Source: an uncultured Clostridia bacterium (GTDB lineage: Bacteria; Bacillota; Clostridia; Oscillospirales; Acutalibacteraceae). Taken from it: 64,000 nt of DNA. The stretch is taken from contig CANQJS010000001.1 of the NCBI GenBank assembly GCA_947624285.1, positions 124,001-188,000 of the forward strand. Direction: 5' to 3'. Below, one piece after another: positions 1-10,450 of this stretch. Every line of letters begins with the position of its first letter. Position 1 is the stretch's first letter. The position numbers and the translations under genes are program-made. The notes beneath the pieces are model-generated. The model was not told the DNA's origin. It saw only the letters and a list, made by a program, of their open reading frames with translations, and did not search any database.

Positions 1-626
1 CCATCCCCCACACCTCCTTTGAAAATGTAATGCCGACTTATCAGATGATAAAAGCGCTCGTTAATTCCATAGACGACCTTAAAATTGATAAGGACAGCCT
101 TATGGTTATCTCACCCGACGAGGGCGCAATGCACAGGTGCATTTATTTTGCCACTCAGCTTGGTATAAATCTCGGTATGTTCTATAAAAGGCGTGACTAC
201 ACCCGCGTTATCAACGGCCGCAACCCCATAGTTGAGCATCAATATCTCGGCGATTCTGTTGAAGGCAAGGATATTATCATCGTTGACGATATGATCTCAT
301 CGGGCGAGTCTATGCTCGATGTTGCCAAAAAGCTCAAGCAGCTCGGCGCAAACAGAATTTTTGTCTGCACCACATTCGGTCTTTTTGCAAGCGGTCTTGA
401 AGTGTTTGATAAGGCTTACGCAGACGGAACGGTGGCAAAAGTGCTTTCCACAAACGGCGTTTATCAGAGCCCTGAGCTTTTGTCAAGAGAATGGTATGTA
501 TCGGTTGAGCTTTCAAAATACATCGCTTATTTTGTGGACACGCTCAATCACGATATGTCCGTATCTTCTCTGCTCGACACCGGCCCGAAAATTTCTAAGC
601 TTCTTAAAGATAAAGGGCTTAAATAA
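1..626 (+). CDS. prs: Ribose-phosphate pyrophosphokinase-like protein, 3' part
   Basis: C-terminal part of a PRPP synthetase, which makes PRPP from ribose-5-phosphate and ATP. The frame is open to the left edge of the window, so the start lies outside; the first ATG inside (30) is internal. The PRPP-binding loop IIIVDDMISSGESM sits around positions 270-312 and is followed by the helix and strand usual in this fold (KKLKQLGANRIFVCTTFGLF). The loop differs from the classical DDMIDTAGT of Bacillus Prs, so this belongs to the divergent clostridial branch; a related phosphoribosyltransferase remains possible. A strong hairpin terminator follows directly. Confidence 0.8.
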   Translation, partial: IPHTSFENVMPTYQMIKALVNSIDDLKIDKDSLMVISPDEGAMHRCIYFATQLGINLGMFYKRRDYTRVINGRNPIVEHQYLGDSVEGKDIIIVDDMISSGESMLDVAKKLKQLGANRIFVCTTFGLFASGLEVFDKAYADGTVAKVLSTNGVYQSPELLSREWYVSVELSKYIAYFVDTLNHDMSVSSLLDTGPKISKLLKDKGLK

Positions 627-642
627 TAAATAAATTTTAAAG

Positions 643-695
643 TTCTGCGATAAGACGCTTGGCTGAAGGCTAAACCTTATCGCAGAATTTTTTTT
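643..695 (+). terminator. Rho-independent terminator after prs
   Basis: A perfect 12-bp stem (TTCTGCGATAAG at 643-654 and CTTATCGCAGAA at 676-687) with a 21-nt loop is followed by eight T. It separates prs from sigG. Confidence 0.9.
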
Positions 696-764
696 GAAAA
701 ATATCTCAAATTCTCTGCTTAAAAATATATAAAATTCTGCTTACACCTCGTAATAATTGAAGCC

Positions 765-795
765 GCATATGACAATAATATTTGCGTACATAAAC
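765..795 (+). promoter_or_regulatory. Possible sporulation-type promoter of sigG
   Basis: GCATA at 765-769 resembles the -35 of sigma-F/sigma-G promoters and CATAAA at 789-794 is a weak candidate -10. No good TTGACA/TATAAT pair is visible in front of sigG. sigG is forespore-expressed under sigma-F and sigma-G in Bacillus, so a non-sigma-A promoter is expected here, but spacing and -10 do not match well. Confidence 0.25.
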
Positions 796-812
796 TTGAA
801 GCGGTGATGTGT

Positions 813-1583
813 ATGCAGTACAACAAGGTTGAAATATGCGGGATAAATACAAACGATATTAAAGTGCTTAAAGAAGAAGAAAAAATGGAGCTGCTGCTTA
901 AAGCGAGAAACGGAGACAAAAAGGCGCGCGAGGATTTGATAAACAGCAATCTGCGCCTTGTGCTCTCGGTTATTCAGCGATTTCAAAACAGGGGCGAAAG
1001 TATGGACGACCTGTTTCAAGTCGGGGTAATAGGGCTCATAAAGGCGATAGACAATTTCAATACCGACCTCAATGTAAAATTTTCCACCTACGCCGTTCCG
1101 ATGTGCATAGGAGAAATACGGCGTTTTCTTCGGGACGATAACTCTGTGCGCGTAAGCCGCAGTATGAGGGACACGGCGTATAAGGCGATGCAGATAAAAG
1201 AAAACCTTATAAACAAATACCAAAAAGAGCCGACGGTCGAGGAGATAGCTAAAGAGCTTGGGATAAAAAAGAGCGAGGTAGTGCTTGCGCTTGAGGCGAT
1301 CGTTGAGCCCGTTTCACTTTATGAGCCTGTTTACAGCGAGGGCGGAGACACGATATATGTTATGGATCAAGTGGGAGACAGCAACAGCGACACCGACTGG
1401 ATAGACGAAATTATGATAAAGGATGAAATAAACAATCTCGACAAACGGGAGAGAAATATTCTCTATCTGCGGTTTATGGAGGGAAAAACACAGATGGAGG
1501 TGGCAAAAGAGGTCGGCATCAGTCAAGCGCAGGTGAGCCGACTTGAAAAAAACGCTCTAAGGAGAATAAAAAATCACAAATGA
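813..1583 (+). CDS. sigG: RNA polymerase sporulation sigma factor SigG
   Basis: Forespore-specific sigma factor that directs late forespore transcription. The N-terminus MQYNKVEICGINT matches the MSRNKVEICG type start of Bacillus SigG. Region 2 carries DDLFQVGVIGLIKAIDNF and FSTYAVPMCIGEIRRFLRD; region 3 has KEPTVEEIAKELG; region 4 ends with the helix-turn-helix GKTQMEVAKEVGISQAQVSR. Length (256 aa) is typical. The ATG at 813 is chosen over GTG 804 and ATG 807 because the ribosome site GCGGTG lies six bases before it and the start aligns with SigG. It stands alone, without spoIIGA-sigE. Its stop overlaps the A/T run of the terminator of the opposite operon. Confidence 0.95.
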   Translation: MQYNKVEICGINTNDIKVLKEEEKMELLLKARNGDKKAREDLINSNLRLVLSVIQRFQNRGESMDDLFQVGVIGLIKAIDNFNTDLNVKFSTYAVPMCIGEIRRFLRDDNSVRVSRSMRDTAYKAMQIKENLINKYQKEPTVEEIAKELGIKKSEVVLALEAIVEPVSLYEPVYSEGGDTIYVMDQVGDSNSDTDWIDEIMIKDEINNLDKRERNILYLRFMEGKTQMEVAKEVGISQAQVSRLEKNALRRIKNHK

Positions 1584-1616
1584 AAAAGACCGGCTTGCCG
1601 TTAAAGCAGGTCGGTC
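1583..1616 (-). terminator. Terminator of the uvrB-hydF operon
   Basis: On the minus strand GACCGACCTGC, a 7-nt loop and GCAAGCCGGTC form an 11-bp stem with two wobble pairs, followed by TTTTT. It lies directly after the hydF stop and between the convergent ends of sigG and hydF. Confidence 0.75.
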
Positions 1617-1639
1617 TGCGATTACATATATTCCGCCGG

Positions 1640-2839
1640 TCAGTTTTCTCCGAAAATATCGGGAAACAGCGCGGCGCTTCTTTTCAAAATTCCGTTCATA
1701 TAAGCAATGAGCGTTCCGTAATTTGTAAAGGGCACGCCCTGATCCTCTGCTGTTTTTTGCCGATAAAGCACTTCCCTTTCATTTAGCATACAGCCGCCGC
1801 AATGAACGACGAGAGAATACCTTGAAAGCTCATCGGGGAATTCACCTCCGGAAGTAAATTCAAATTCAAGGCTTTTCCCCGTATGCTTTTTTATCCAATT
1901 CGGCAGCTTTACCGTGCCTATATCCTCGCACTGCCTGTGGTGAGTACAGCCCTCCGAAATAAGAACGATATCGCCGTCTTTGAGATTTTCGATTTCAAGC
2001 GCACCCTTTGCGGCGGGCGCTAATACGCCCTTGTAATTTGCAAAAAGTATAGAAAACGATGTTAGCGTAATGCTCTGCGGCACTATGTCCTTAACTATCG
2101 AAAAAGCCTGACTGTCGGTAACGACCATTTTCGGGGGCTCTTTTAGCGAATCAAGCACCTGCGCAAGCTGCTCCGTCTGCGTAACGGCGCATACGGCGTT
2201 GGAATCGAGAATATCCCGTATTGTCTGCACCTGCGGCAAAATCATTCTGCCCTTCGGCGCAGAGCCGTCTATCGGCGTTACAAGCACCACCGTATCGCCC
2301 TCATTAAGAAAACCGCCTATAATTTTCTTTTCGCTTTCCTGCGTTTTCGCAAGGACGGCGATTTTCTCTTTTAGTTCATTTATATTAGCGCCGTTAACCG
2401 CGCTTACGGATATTTCATTGTCCGCAAGCACGCTGTGCGCCTTTAAATCGCTTTTATTGTAAACAACAATATACGGAACGGACTTTTGCTCAAAAAGGCT
2501 TATAAGCTCATCGTCGTCGCCGCATTTGCCGACTTCGCCGTCAATTACCAAAACGGCAACATCAATTTTATTCAATATCTGCTTTGCTCTGCGAACACGA
2601 AGCTCGCCGACAAGACCCTCGTCGTCTATACCGGGCGTGTCGATTATCACAACAGGTCCGACGGGCAAAAGCTCCATCGCCTTAGAAACGGGATCTGTGG
2701 TCGTTCCCTTAATTTCCGAAACTATCGAAAGATTTTGCCCCGTAACGGCATTGACAACGCTTGATTTTCCGGCGTTTCTCCTTCCGAAAAAACCGATATG
2801 TACTCTGTTCGCATTAGGCGTTTGATTTAACTGCGCCAT
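1640..2839 (-). CDS. hydF: [FeFe]-hydrogenase H-cluster maturation GTPase HydF
   Basis: Scaffold on which the diiron subcluster of [FeFe] hydrogenase is assembled before transfer to apo-HydA. The N-terminal Era/TrmE-like GTPase domain shows the P-loop GRRNAGKSS (about residues 19-27), KGTTTDP (G2), DTPGIDD (G3) and NKSD (G4). The C-terminal cluster-binding domain has the HydF ligands CTHHRQC and, about 50 residues later, HCGGC. Length 399 aa is normal. Its start overlaps hydE by 13 bases, so the two are translationally coupled. It is the last gene of the operon. Confidence 0.95.
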   Translation of the reverse strand: MAQLNQTPNANRVHIGFFGRRNAGKSSVVNAVTGQNLSIVSEIKGTTTDPVSKAMELLPVGPVVIIDTPGIDDEGLVGELRVRRAKQILNKIDVAVLVIDGEVGKCGDDDELISLFEQKSVPYIVVYNKSDLKAHSVLADNEISVSAVNGANINELKEKIAVLAKTQESEKKIIGGFLNEGDTVVLVTPIDGSAPKGRMILPQVQTIRDILDSNAVCAVTQTEQLAQVLDSLKEPPKMVVTDSQAFSIVKDIVPQSITLTSFSILFANYKGVLAPAAKGALEIENLKDGDIVLISEGCTHHRQCEDIGTVKLPNWIKKHTGKSLEFEFTSGGEFPDELSRYSLVVHCGGCMLNEREVLYRQKTAEDQGVPFTNYGTLIAYMNGILKRSAALFPDIFGEN

Positions 2840-3891
2840 AAAATCTCCTCCTCAACAGCCTTATTATCTCCTCTGCCGACGACGATCTCGTGCCCTATTC
2901 CCGCCATTCTGTTTTTTAGGCAGATAACGCACTCCGCCGCTTCATCGCCCGTGCAGATCTTATTATCATAGAGAGTATATTTTTTTCTTACATTTCTCGG
3001 TGAAAGATTTGGCATAACTACATTCGCGCCGGCGAGTATGCCCATCTCCCTGCCCTTTGGATGTATTGTTCCGAGCGCCGTGGTGGCGGGAAGCAAAAGA
3101 TAAGGATCCATAAGCCTCAGTATGCTTATCAGCTTGAGCGTGAGCTCCAAACCGCCTTGCGCGCGGTCGTGAAAAGGCGTATCCTTATGCGGGATAAACG
3201 GCCCTATTCCCACCATATGGGGCTTCAGCTCACGAATAAATTTCAAATCCTCAATTATACAATCCGTATTTTGATACGGCGACCCGACCATAAAGCCGCA
3301 CCCAACCTGATAACCGATCTCCTTTAAATCCCAAAGGCACTTTTTTCTGTTATCAAGAGATAATGCCGGCGGATGCAATTTTGCGTAATGCGCGCTGTTT
3401 GCCGTCTCGTGGCGCAAAAGGTATCTGTCCGCTCCTGCGCGAAACATAATTTCATAGCTCTCTCGGCTTCTTTCGCCTAAAGAAAGCGTCACTGCGCAAT
3501 CGGGATACAAAGCTTTGATCGCACCGATGATATCCGCCATTTTTTCATCGGAAAAATACAAATCTTCCCCGCCTTGGAGCACAAAGGTGCGAAAGCCGAG
3601 GGAATACCCGTTTTCACAGCAATCAAGTATCTGCTCCTTGGTGAGACGGTAGCGCTCGGCATTATTGTTGCTTCTGCGTATGCCGCAATAGTAGCAGTCG
3701 TTTTTACAGTAATTGGTAAATTCAATAAGTCCGCGAATATAGACCTTGTTTGAATAAACTCTCTGCTTAACGGCGTTTGCTCTTTCGGCAAGAAGCTCTG
3801 CCGTTTCGGCGGAGTCGTCCTCAAGAAGCGCGCGAAATTCAGAATCGCTCAAAAAACGCTCGTTTTCAAGCTTTAAAATTATATCTTTCAT
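2827..3891 (-). CDS. hydE: Radical SAM [FeFe]-hydrogenase maturase HydE
   Basis: Radical SAM enzyme of H-cluster biosynthesis. The cluster motif CKNDCYYCG (CxxxCxxC, around residues 63-71) lies in the usual FTNYCKNDCYYCGIR context of the HydE/BioB/PylB group; RYRLTKEQI and LQGGED follow as in HydE. C-terminal TTALGT, PNLSPRNVRKKY and a KICTGDEAAEC segment fit the family. 354 aa is normal. It starts three bases after the upstream regulator gene. HydG, the third maturase, is not adjacent and not in this window. Confidence 0.93.
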   Translation of the reverse strand: MKDIILKLENERFLSDSEFRALLEDDSAETAELLAERANAVKQRVYSNKVYIRGLIEFTNYCKNDCYYCGIRRSNNNAERYRLTKEQILDCCENGYSLGFRTFVLQGGEDLYFSDEKMADIIGAIKALYPDCAVTLSLGERSRESYEIMFRAGADRYLLRHETANSAHYAKLHPPALSLDNRKKCLWDLKEIGYQVGCGFMVGSPYQNTDCIIEDLKFIRELKPHMVGIGPFIPHKDTPFHDRAQGGLELTLKLISILRLMDPYLLLPATTALGTIHPKGREMGILAGANVVMPNLSPRNVRKKYTLYDNKICTGDEAAECVICLKNRMAGIGHEIVVGRGDNKAVEEEILWRS

Positions 3892-3893
3892 TT

Positions 3894-4151
3894 TTATTCC
3901 TTGGAAGTAAAATTAGAATAAGCGGCTTTAGCGGTTATGCCGTCTATCCTGCCTATCATTCCCGAAAGAGTGTTTATAACATCCTGCGGCGCGTCAACGG
4001 CAATGCTTATGATATTTATTCCTTTTTCGCGGTAGGGAATCCCCATACGGCCGATTATGTACGACGAATAATCGTGAAGCAACGAGTTGAGCTCGTCGAC
4101 CGACTCGGTCTTTTCAACTATTATCCCTACAACTGCTACTCTTGTTTCCAT
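3894..4151 (-). CDS. TM1266-type iron-only hydrogenase system regulator
   Basis: Small ACT-like/NikR C-terminal-like protein (85 aa) found almost only with [FeFe]-hydrogenase maturase genes and presumed regulatory. METRVAVVGIIVE opens the first strand; MGIPYREKGINIISIAVDA and a C-terminal amphipathic segment complete the ferredoxin-like fold. No DNA-binding domain is present, so the regulatory role is a family label rather than something visible. ATG 4151 is chosen because AGGAGG lies six bases upstream; the GTG at 4157 would directly abut that ribosome site. It sits between uvrA and hydE. Confidence 0.85.
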   Translation of the reverse strand: METRVAVVGIIVEKTESVDELNSLLHDYSSYIIGRMGIPYREKGINIISIAVDAPQDVINTLSGMIGRIDGITAKAAYSNFTSKE

Positions 4152-4161
4152 ATACACCCTC

Positions 4162-6990
4162 CTATTTTTTGCTTAGCAACGGTTTAAGATATTTTGCCGT
4201 GTATGATTTTTTTGATTTTATCAATTCCTCTGGCGTGCCCTGAGCAACTATTCTGCCGCCGCCGTTTCCGCCTTCCGGACCTAAATCAATTATATGATCC
4301 GCGGTTTTGATAACATCAAGATTATGCTCGATTACCAAAACGGTATTTCCGCTGTCCACAAGCGCGGAAAGAACATTTATAAGCTTGTGAACATCCGCCG
4401 TGTGAAGACCGGTGGTAGGCTCGTCCAGAATATAAATCGTTCTGCCCGTTGAACGCTTCATAAGCTCCGTTGCGAGCTTTACCCTCTGCGCCTCTCCGCC
4501 AGAAAGAGTGGTTGCCGGCTGCCCTATCTTTACATAACCGAGCCCGACATCGGCAAGCGTTTTCAGTTTATTATATATTTTCGGCTGATTTTTGAAAAAT
4601 TCAAGCCCCTCATCAACAGTCATTTCCAAAATCTCATATATGTTTTTGCCCTTGAATTTTACTTCAAGCGTTTCTCTGTTATATCTCTGCCCTTTGCAGA
4701 CATCACAGGGAACATATATATCGGCAAGAAAATGCATCTCGATTTTAACGATACCGTCGCCTTGGCACGCCTCGCATCGTCCGCCTTTCACATTGAATGA
4801 AAAGCGGTTGGGCTTATATCCTCTCGCCTTGGCGTCGGGCGTTTCGGCAAAAATATCACGAATATCATTGAAAACGCCCGTGTAGGTAGCGGGATTTGAA
4901 CGCGGAGTTCTGCCGATCGGCGACTGGTCTATATTTATGACCTTGTCGAGATACTCATAGCCCTTGATCTTTTCAAATTTGCCGTGGCGCTTTTTGGCTC
5001 TGTTGAGCTCCGTTGCGAGAAATTTATAGATGATTTCATTGACGAGGCTTGATTTTCCCGAGCCTGAAACACCCGTGACGGCAACAAATTTACCGAGGGG
5101 TATCTCCACATCGATATTTTTGAGATTGTTTTCCGCCGCCTTGTAAACCACGAGCGTGTGACCGTTTCCCGCTCTGCGCTTTTCGGGTACGGGTATCATT
5201 TTTTTACCGCTCAGATATTGCCCCGTGATCGACCTTTCACAGGCGATAATATCATCTACTGTGCCGGCGGCAACGAGCTCTCCTCCATGTATTCCCGCTC
5301 CCGGTCCTACATCCACGATATAATCCGCGGCGCGCATAGTATCCTCGTCATGCTCAACCACAATAAGCGTATTGCCCAAATCGCGCAGATGGCGCAATGT
5401 GTCAAGCAGTTTATTGTTATCGCGCTGGTGCAGACCTATCGAAGGCTCGTCAAGAATATAAAGAACACCCGTAAGGGATGAGCCTATCTGCGTGGCTAAC
5501 CTAATCCTTTGCGCTTCCCCTCCCGACAAGGTGGAGGCTTCGCGTGCAAGAGACAGATAGTCAAGACCGACGGAATTAAGGAAATTGAGCCTTTCCTTGA
5601 TTTCTCTTATAATGAGCCTGCCGATCATCTCTTCCTTTTCGGAGAGTTGAAGCCCGTTTATAAATTTTATTTCCTCGGAAACGGACATTTTGCAAAATTC
5701 GTATATGTTTTTGCCGCCGACGGTGACAGAAAGACTTATCGGTGAAAGCCTCGCGCCTTTGCAATCGGGGCAGACGGAGGAAACCATCACCTGCTCTATA
5801 TCCGATTTTGACCATTCGGATGTTGTTTCGTCGTATCTTCGCTTTAGGTTGCTTACAATGCCCTCAAAATCCGTAACATAAGTGCCGCTGCCGTAGGAGG
5901 TCACCCGCTTCATTTTAAGCTTTTTGCCCTTCGTGCCGTACAAAATTACATCGATCGCCTCTTTTGAAAGCATTTCCACGGGCATATCAAGCGAAAAATC
6001 ATACTCTTTCGCAAGCGCTTCAAAATACATTCGCGCAATAGAAGAGCCGTCCGCAACATTCCAACCGCTTGCCTTTATCGCCCCCTGATTTATCGAGAGC
6101 TTTCTGTTGGGAATTATCAAATCCTCGTCAATTTCCATAAATGTGCCGAGACCCGAGCATCGCTTGCATGCGCCGTACGGGTTATTGAACGAAAACATAC
6201 GCGGGCTCATTTCCTCAATGGAAACGCCGTGCTCGGGGCAGGCGTATTCAAGCGAAAAAAGCTCCTCCCCCGTTCCGATAAAATCACAGATAACAACTCC
6301 CTTTGAAAGAGCCGTAGCTGTTTCGATGCTGTCCGTCAGTCGGCTTTTTATACTCTCGGATATAACAAGACGGTCAACGATTACCTCGATATTGTGCTTC
6401 TTGTTTTTCTCCATTTTGATATCTTCGGAAAGGTCGTAAATAATTCCGTCAACTCTGACGCGGACAAAGCCCTTTCTTCTGATATCGTCAAGCTCTTTCA
6501 CATATTCGCCCTTTCTGCCCCTTATGATCGGAGCCATAAGCTGAATACGAGTTTTTTCGGGATAAGAGAGTATTTTGTCAACTATCTGGTCTACAGTTTG
6601 CCGAGAGATCTCCCTGCCGCACACGGGGCAATGAGGAATACCTATTCTCGCATACAGAAGTCGCAGATAGTCGTAAATCTCGGTAACAGTACCGACCGTT
6701 GAACGGGGATTTCTTGTTGTTGTTTTCTGGTCGATGGAAATAGCGGGACTTAGCCCCTCGATATAATCCACATCCGGCTTTTCCATTTGACCCAAAAACT
6801 GCCTCGCATATGAGGAGAGGCTCTCAACATACCGCCTTTGCCCCTCGGCGTATATCGTATCAAACGCAAGGCTCGATTTTCCCGAGCCCGAAAGACCGGT
6901 AAACACAACGAGGCTGTCTCTCGGAACGGTAACATCTATATTTTTTAAATTGTGCTCTCTCGCGCCCTTAACAATTAAATTCTTTATCAT
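4162..6990 (-). CDS. uvrA: Excinuclease ABC subunit A
   Basis: Damage-recognition ATPase of nucleotide excision repair; forms UvrA2B with the uvrB product of the same operon. Two ABC modules are visible: Walker [14 protein letters not shown] near residue 31 with signature [12 protein letters not shown] near 490, and Walker [14 protein letters not shown] near 640 with signature [12 protein letters not shown] near 835. Zinc-module cysteines occur as CPEHG/CKRCSG in the first half and CEACQGDG...CDVCKG in the second. Length 942 aa is typical. The start overlaps the MATE gene stop by four bases (ATGA). Confidence 0.97.
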   Translation of the reverse strand: MIKNLIVKGAREHNLKNIDVTVPRDSLVVFTGLSGSGKSSLAFDTIYAEGQRRYVESLSSYARQFLGQMEKPDVDYIEGLSPAISIDQKTTTRNPRSTVGTVTEIYDYLRLLYARIGIPHCPVCGREISRQTVDQIVDKILSYPEKTRIQLMAPIIRGRKGEYVKELDDIRRKGFVRVRVDGIIYDLSEDIKMEKNKKHNIEVIVDRLVISESIKSRLTDSIETATALSKGVVICDFIGTGEELFSLEYACPEHGVSIEEMSPRMFSFNNPYGACKRCSGLGTFMEIDEDLIIPNRKLSINQGAIKASGWNVADGSSIARMYFEALAKEYDFSLDMPVEMLSKEAIDVILYGTKGKKLKMKRVTSYGSGTYVTDFEGIVSNLKRRYDETTSEWSKSDIEQVMVSSVCPDCKGARLSPISLSVTVGGKNIYEFCKMSVSEEIKFINGLQLSEKEEMIGRLIIREIKERLNFLNSVGLDYLSLAREASTLSGGEAQRIRLATQIGSSLTGVLYILDEPSIGLHQRDNNKLLDTLRHLRDLGNTLIVVEHDEDTMRAADYIVDVGPGAGIHGGELVAAGTVDDIIACERSITGQYLSGKKMIPVPEKRRAGNGHTLVVYKAAENNLKNIDVEIPLGKFVAVTGVSGSGKSSLVNEIIYKFLATELNRAKKRHGKFEKIKGYEYLDKVINIDQSPIGRTPRSNPATYTGVFNDIRDIFAETPDAKARGYKPNRFSFNVKGGRCEACQGDGIVKIEMHFLADIYVPCDVCKGQRYNRETLEVKFKGKNIYEILEMTVDEGLEFFKNQPKIYNKLKTLADVGLGYVKIGQPATTLSGGEAQRVKLATELMKRSTGRTIYILDEPTTGLHTADVHKLINVLSALVDSGNTVLVIEHNLDVIKTADHIIDLGPEGGNGGGRIVAQGTPEELIKSKKSYTAKYLKPLLSKK

Positions 6991-8402
6991 TTCATCACCC
7001 GCTGTTTTTTTAATTCCTCAAGCGCAAGCCTGCCTTCATCCGTAACGGGTCTAAGCCATTTAAGCGAACGGTAATAGCGCAGGCATAGCGCGGTTTTGGC
7101 GTAATCCTCAAAAATATACATAACGGCGAAAGCCACCGCAAATGGAGCGTTTAAGACATAAACGGCGATAAGCGTTGCGGGAAGCGACATAAACCATAAT
7201 GTGCAAAGATCGTATTTAACGCCCGTAACGGTATCGCCGCCCGAACGGAAAATTCCCACAACCTGAATATACGGTATCATTCTGACAGGAAGCTCAAATG
7301 CGTATATCGCCATTATTATCATCGCGGTATCAAGAGTAACTTGGCTTATATTGCTGCTCATATTAAATATGCCGATAAGCTGCCTTCTAAACAGGAATAT
7401 AAGAATACCCACAAAAATTGCCGCTACGGGAACGAGAATAGCAAATCGCCTTGAATCCTCGATACCGCGCTCGATTTTACCCTTGCCGACCGATTTACCT
7501 ATCATAACGCTTGCCGCGCTGCAAAGCCCGATAAAGAAAATGAAAGCTATATTTTCAAAGCTTCTGAGTATTGTAAGCGAAGCAAAATACTCATAGCCCA
7601 TATTGCCGAAAATAATATTGAAAGCAAATGTTCCGAGCCCCCACATACTCTCGTTGAACACAACGGGTATGGCTTTTTTATAAAACAGTATAAATTCGAT
7701 TTTGGAAAACGCAAATGTTTCACGAAACGGAGCGATAAGAATATTTCTTTTGATGACCGACACAAAAACGATCAGCACAACGCCCGACCACGCTGAAATA
7801 GAAGTGGCGACAGCCGCGCCCTCTATACCCATTTCGGGAAATCCGAATTTTCCGAAAATCATAGAGTAATCAAGAAAAATATTCAAAACCGTTGTGAAAG
7901 CGGAAACATACATCGGCAGTCTTACATTCTCAACCGAGCGCAGAACTGCGGACAAAATATTTGTTATAGCAACGGCGGTGTAGGAATAAACAACGCAAAG
8001 CAGATACTTTGTGCCCTCGCGTACTATGACGGGGTCTGAATTAAACATACGAAGCACATAAGCGGGAGCGATAATGCTTACGGCGGAAAAAACGCCCGAA
8101 ACCGCTAAAACGGAAAGCAGCGCTATCCCGCAGGTTTTGCGTATTCGTTTTATATCTTTAATTCCCCAAAACTGTGAAACAAAAACGGTTGTGCCCGATG
8201 AAAAACCGACAAGCACCATCGTCATAAGCCAGCCCCATTGACCGACCATACCAACCGACGACAGCGCTTCCTCGCCGAGATTGCTTACCAAAAGCGTATC
8301 CGCAAGGGTGAAAGAACTTGTAAGCATATTTTGGAGCGCAACGGGTATAGCAAGCTTCAGGGCGGTTTTCCAAAAGCCCTTATCTCCGAATAGTTTGAAC
8401 AT
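6987..8402 (-). CDS. MATE family efflux transporter
   Basis: Multidrug and toxin extrusion-type membrane antiporter, 471 aa, about twelve predicted transmembrane helices in two homologous halves. The N-terminal half carries [16 protein letters not shown] and [11 protein letters not shown], typical of the NorM/DinF-like MATE fold; AVATSISAW closes the first half. The substrate cannot be read from sequence. It is squeezed between uvrB (three-base gap) and uvrA (four-base overlap), which suggests co-expression with DNA repair, possibly for export of genotoxic compounds, although that link is inference. Confidence 0.9.
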   Translation of the reverse strand: MFKLFGDKGFWKTALKLAIPVALQNMLTSSFTLADTLLVSNLGEEALSSVGMVGQWGWLMTMVLVGFSSGTTVFVSQFWGIKDIKRIRKTCGIALLSVLAVSGVFSAVSIIAPAYVLRMFNSDPVIVREGTKYLLCVVYSYTAVAITNILSAVLRSVENVRLPMYVSAFTTVLNIFLDYSMIFGKFGFPEMGIEGAAVATSISAWSGVVLIVFVSVIKRNILIAPFRETFAFSKIEFILFYKKAIPVVFNESMWGLGTFAFNIIFGNMGYEYFASLTILRSFENIAFIFFIGLCSAASVMIGKSVGKGKIERGIEDSRRFAILVPVAAIFVGILIFLFRRQLIGIFNMSSNISQVTLDTAMIIMAIYAFELPVRMIPYIQVVGIFRSGGDTVTGVKYDLCTLWFMSLPATLIAVYVLNAPFAVAFAVMYIFEDYAKTALCLRYYRSLKWLRPVTDEGRLALEELKKQRVMK

Positions 8403-8405
8403 ATA

Positions 8406-10367
8406 TTAAAAATCCTCTTGTAATTCTTTTATCTTATCTCTCAAATAGGCGGCGTGCTCAAATTCCAGCATATTTGCCGCCTCTTTCATCTCCTTTGTAA
8501 GCTTGGATATAAGCGTTTCTCTCTCTTTTCTTGTCAAGCGCTTTTTGCCCTTGCCTTCAAGCTTCTCGCGTGAAGTTATCTCAAGCACCGCGCGCACATC
8601 TTTTTTGATCGTCTGCGGAACTATTCCGTGCTCATTGTTATATTTTTCCTGAAGCGTTCTTCGTCTGAATGTCTCGCTGATCGCTCTTTCCATTGACGGA
8701 GTAACGCTGTCGGCATACATAATAACCTCGCCGTTCGCGTTTCTCGCGGCGCGTCCGATAGTCTGAACAAGTGATGTTTCGGAACGGAGAAAGCCCTCTT
8801 TATCTGCGTCAAGTATCGCCACGAGCGAAACCTCGGGAATATCAAGCCCTTCCCTCAGCAGATTTATTCCTACAAGCACATCAAACTCGCCGAGTCTTAA
8901 ATCACGGATTATCTCCATTCTCTCGATAGTGTCTACATCGTGGTGCATATACCGCACTTTTATTCCGAAGCCCTCAAGATAAGCCGTAAGATCCTCCGCC
9001 ATAGCTTTTGTGAGCGTTGTAACGAGCACGCGCTCTTTTCTTTCGGCTCGAATATTGATTTCCGAAACAAGATCGTCCATCTGCCCGTCGGTGGGCTTGA
9101 CCGTTACTACGGGGTCGAGCAGACCTGTGGGGCGAATTATCTGCTCAACGATTTGTGTTGAATGCTCCCTTTCAAAATCTCCCGGAGTGGCGGAGGTAAA
9201 AATAACCTGATTTACCCGACTGTAAAATTCATCGAACATAAGCGGACGGTTATCAAACGCCGACGGCAGACGAAAGCCGTACTCTATAAGGCTTGCCTTT
9301 CTGCTCCTGTCCCCGCCGTACATTCCCCTTACCTGCGGGAGCATAACATGGCTTTCATCACAAAACAGCAGGAAATCCTTTGGAAAATAATCAAGCAGAG
9401 TGAACGGCGCCTCGCCGGGCTTTCTGTTGCTCATAACGGCGGAGTAATTTTCAATGCCCTTGCAAAAGCCGGTTTCCTGAAGCATCTCTATATCGTTCAT
9501 CGTGCGTTCTTTTATTCTCTGCGCCTCAAGGAGTTTCCCCCGCTCCTCAAAATATTTAACGCGCTCGCACATCTCGTCATATATCCTGTCTAAAGCGATT
9601 TTCATTTTTTCCTGCCCTATAACATAGTGGGAGGCGGGATAAATGCACGCGTGCGAAAGTATTCCCTCGACCTTGCCCGTAAGAGGGTTTATTTCACATA
9701 ACCTGTCTACCTCATCGCCGAAGAACTCAATTCTTACGGCGTTTCCGCTTGACCCCGCGGGAAAAACTTCAAGGCAGTCTCCACGGACGCGGAATTTGTT
9801 TCTGACAAAATTTATATCGTTTCTTTCATACTGGATAGAAACAAGCTTTTTAATTACCTCGTCCCTGTCGTATTTCATTCCCGTTCGCAGAGAAATTACC
9901 ATATTGCGGTAATCTATCGGGTCGCCGATAGAATAAATGCAGGAAACTGACGCCACGATTATGACATCGCGCCTTTCGGAAAGCGCGGCTGTCGCGCTGT
10001 GGCGGAGCTTGTCTATCTCCTCGTTTATTGCGCTGTCTTTTTCAATATAAGTATCGGTTGTCGGCACATATGCCTCGGGCTGATAGTAATCGTAGTAGCT
10101 TACGAAATACTCAACGGCGTTTTCGGGGAAAAACTCCCTAAATTCCGAGCATAGCTGCGCCGCGAGGGTCTTGTTGTGAGCAAGAACGAGCGTAGGTCTG
10201 TTAACACGGGCGATTATATTTGCCATGGTAAAGGTCTTACCCGAGCCGGTAACGCCCATAAGGGTCTGTTCCCTGTCTCCCCGTTTAACGCCCTCAACAA
10301 GCGCCTCTATCGCCTCGGGCTGGTCGCCCGTTGGCTTGTATTCACTTACAAGTTTGAATCTGTCCAT
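8406..10367 (-). CDS. uvrB: Excinuclease ABC subunit B
   Basis: Helicase-like subunit that verifies damage and recruits UvrC. Walker [14 protein letters not shown] lies near residue 40, the beta-hairpin tyrosines [15 protein letters not shown] near 95, DESHV near 340, and helicase motifs [16 protein letters not shown] and QTIGRAARN near 505-545. The C-terminal UVR domain ([20 protein letters not shown]) is intact. The start is ATG 10367 rather than the preceding TTG 10370; AAGGA lies ten bases upstream. First gene of the uvrB-MATE-uvrA-hyd operon, with its promoter in the divergent spacer. Confidence 0.97.
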   Translation of the reverse strand: MDRFKLVSEYKPTGDQPEAIEALVEGVKRGDREQTLMGVTGSGKTFTMANIIARVNRPTLVLAHNKTLAAQLCSEFREFFPENAVEYFVSYYDYYQPEAYVPTTDTYIEKDSAINEEIDKLRHSATAALSERRDVIIVASVSCIYSIGDPIDYRNMVISLRTGMKYDRDEVIKKLVSIQYERNDINFVRNKFRVRGDCLEVFPAGSSGNAVRIEFFGDEVDRLCEINPLTGKVEGILSHACIYPASHYVIGQEKMKIALDRIYDEMCERVKYFEERGKLLEAQRIKERTMNDIEMLQETGFCKGIENYSAVMSNRKPGEAPFTLLDYFPKDFLLFCDESHVMLPQVRGMYGGDRSRKASLIEYGFRLPSAFDNRPLMFDEFYSRVNQVIFTSATPGDFEREHSTQIVEQIIRPTGLLDPVVTVKPTDGQMDDLVSEINIRAERKERVLVTTLTKAMAEDLTAYLEGFGIKVRYMHHDVDTIERMEIIRDLRLGEFDVLVGINLLREGLDIPEVSLVAILDADKEGFLRSETSLVQTIGRAARNANGEVIMYADSVTPSMERAISETFRRRTLQEKYNNEHGIVPQTIKKDVRAVLEITSREKLEGKGKKRLTRKERETLISKLTKEMKEAANMLEFEHAAYLRDKIKELQEDF

Positions 10368-10401
10368 CAAAATATTTTCCTTGTATTCGCATAATCAGTT
10401 T

Positions 10402-10429
10402 ATTATAACACATTATTTACTTTTTGCAA
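10402..10429 (-). promoter_or_regulatory. Sigma-A promoter of the uvrB operon
   Basis: On the minus strand TTGCAA (10429-10424), a 16-bp spacer and TATAAT (10407-10402) form a near-consensus promoter. It overlaps the divergent promoter of the pseudouridine synthase gene, so the two may compete for polymerase. No LexA/DinR-type box was recognised in it. Confidence 0.6.
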
Positions 10430-10444
10430 ACGGTATTATATAAT
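10416..10444 (+). promoter_or_regulatory. Promoter placing transcription start at the rlu start codon
   Basis: TTTACT (10416-10421), a 17-bp spacer and a perfect TATAAT (10439-10444). The first transcribed base is expected about seven bases downstream, at the ATG (10451). The 20 bases before that ATG contain no Shine-Dalgarno-like sequence, so the mRNA may be leaderless. Confidence 0.5.
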
Positions 10445-10450
10445 AATATT

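Noticed and set aside
10371..10450. LexA/DinR box controlling uvrB
   Set aside because: No CGAACNNNNGTTCG-like sequence was found in the spacer or near the uvrB promoter.
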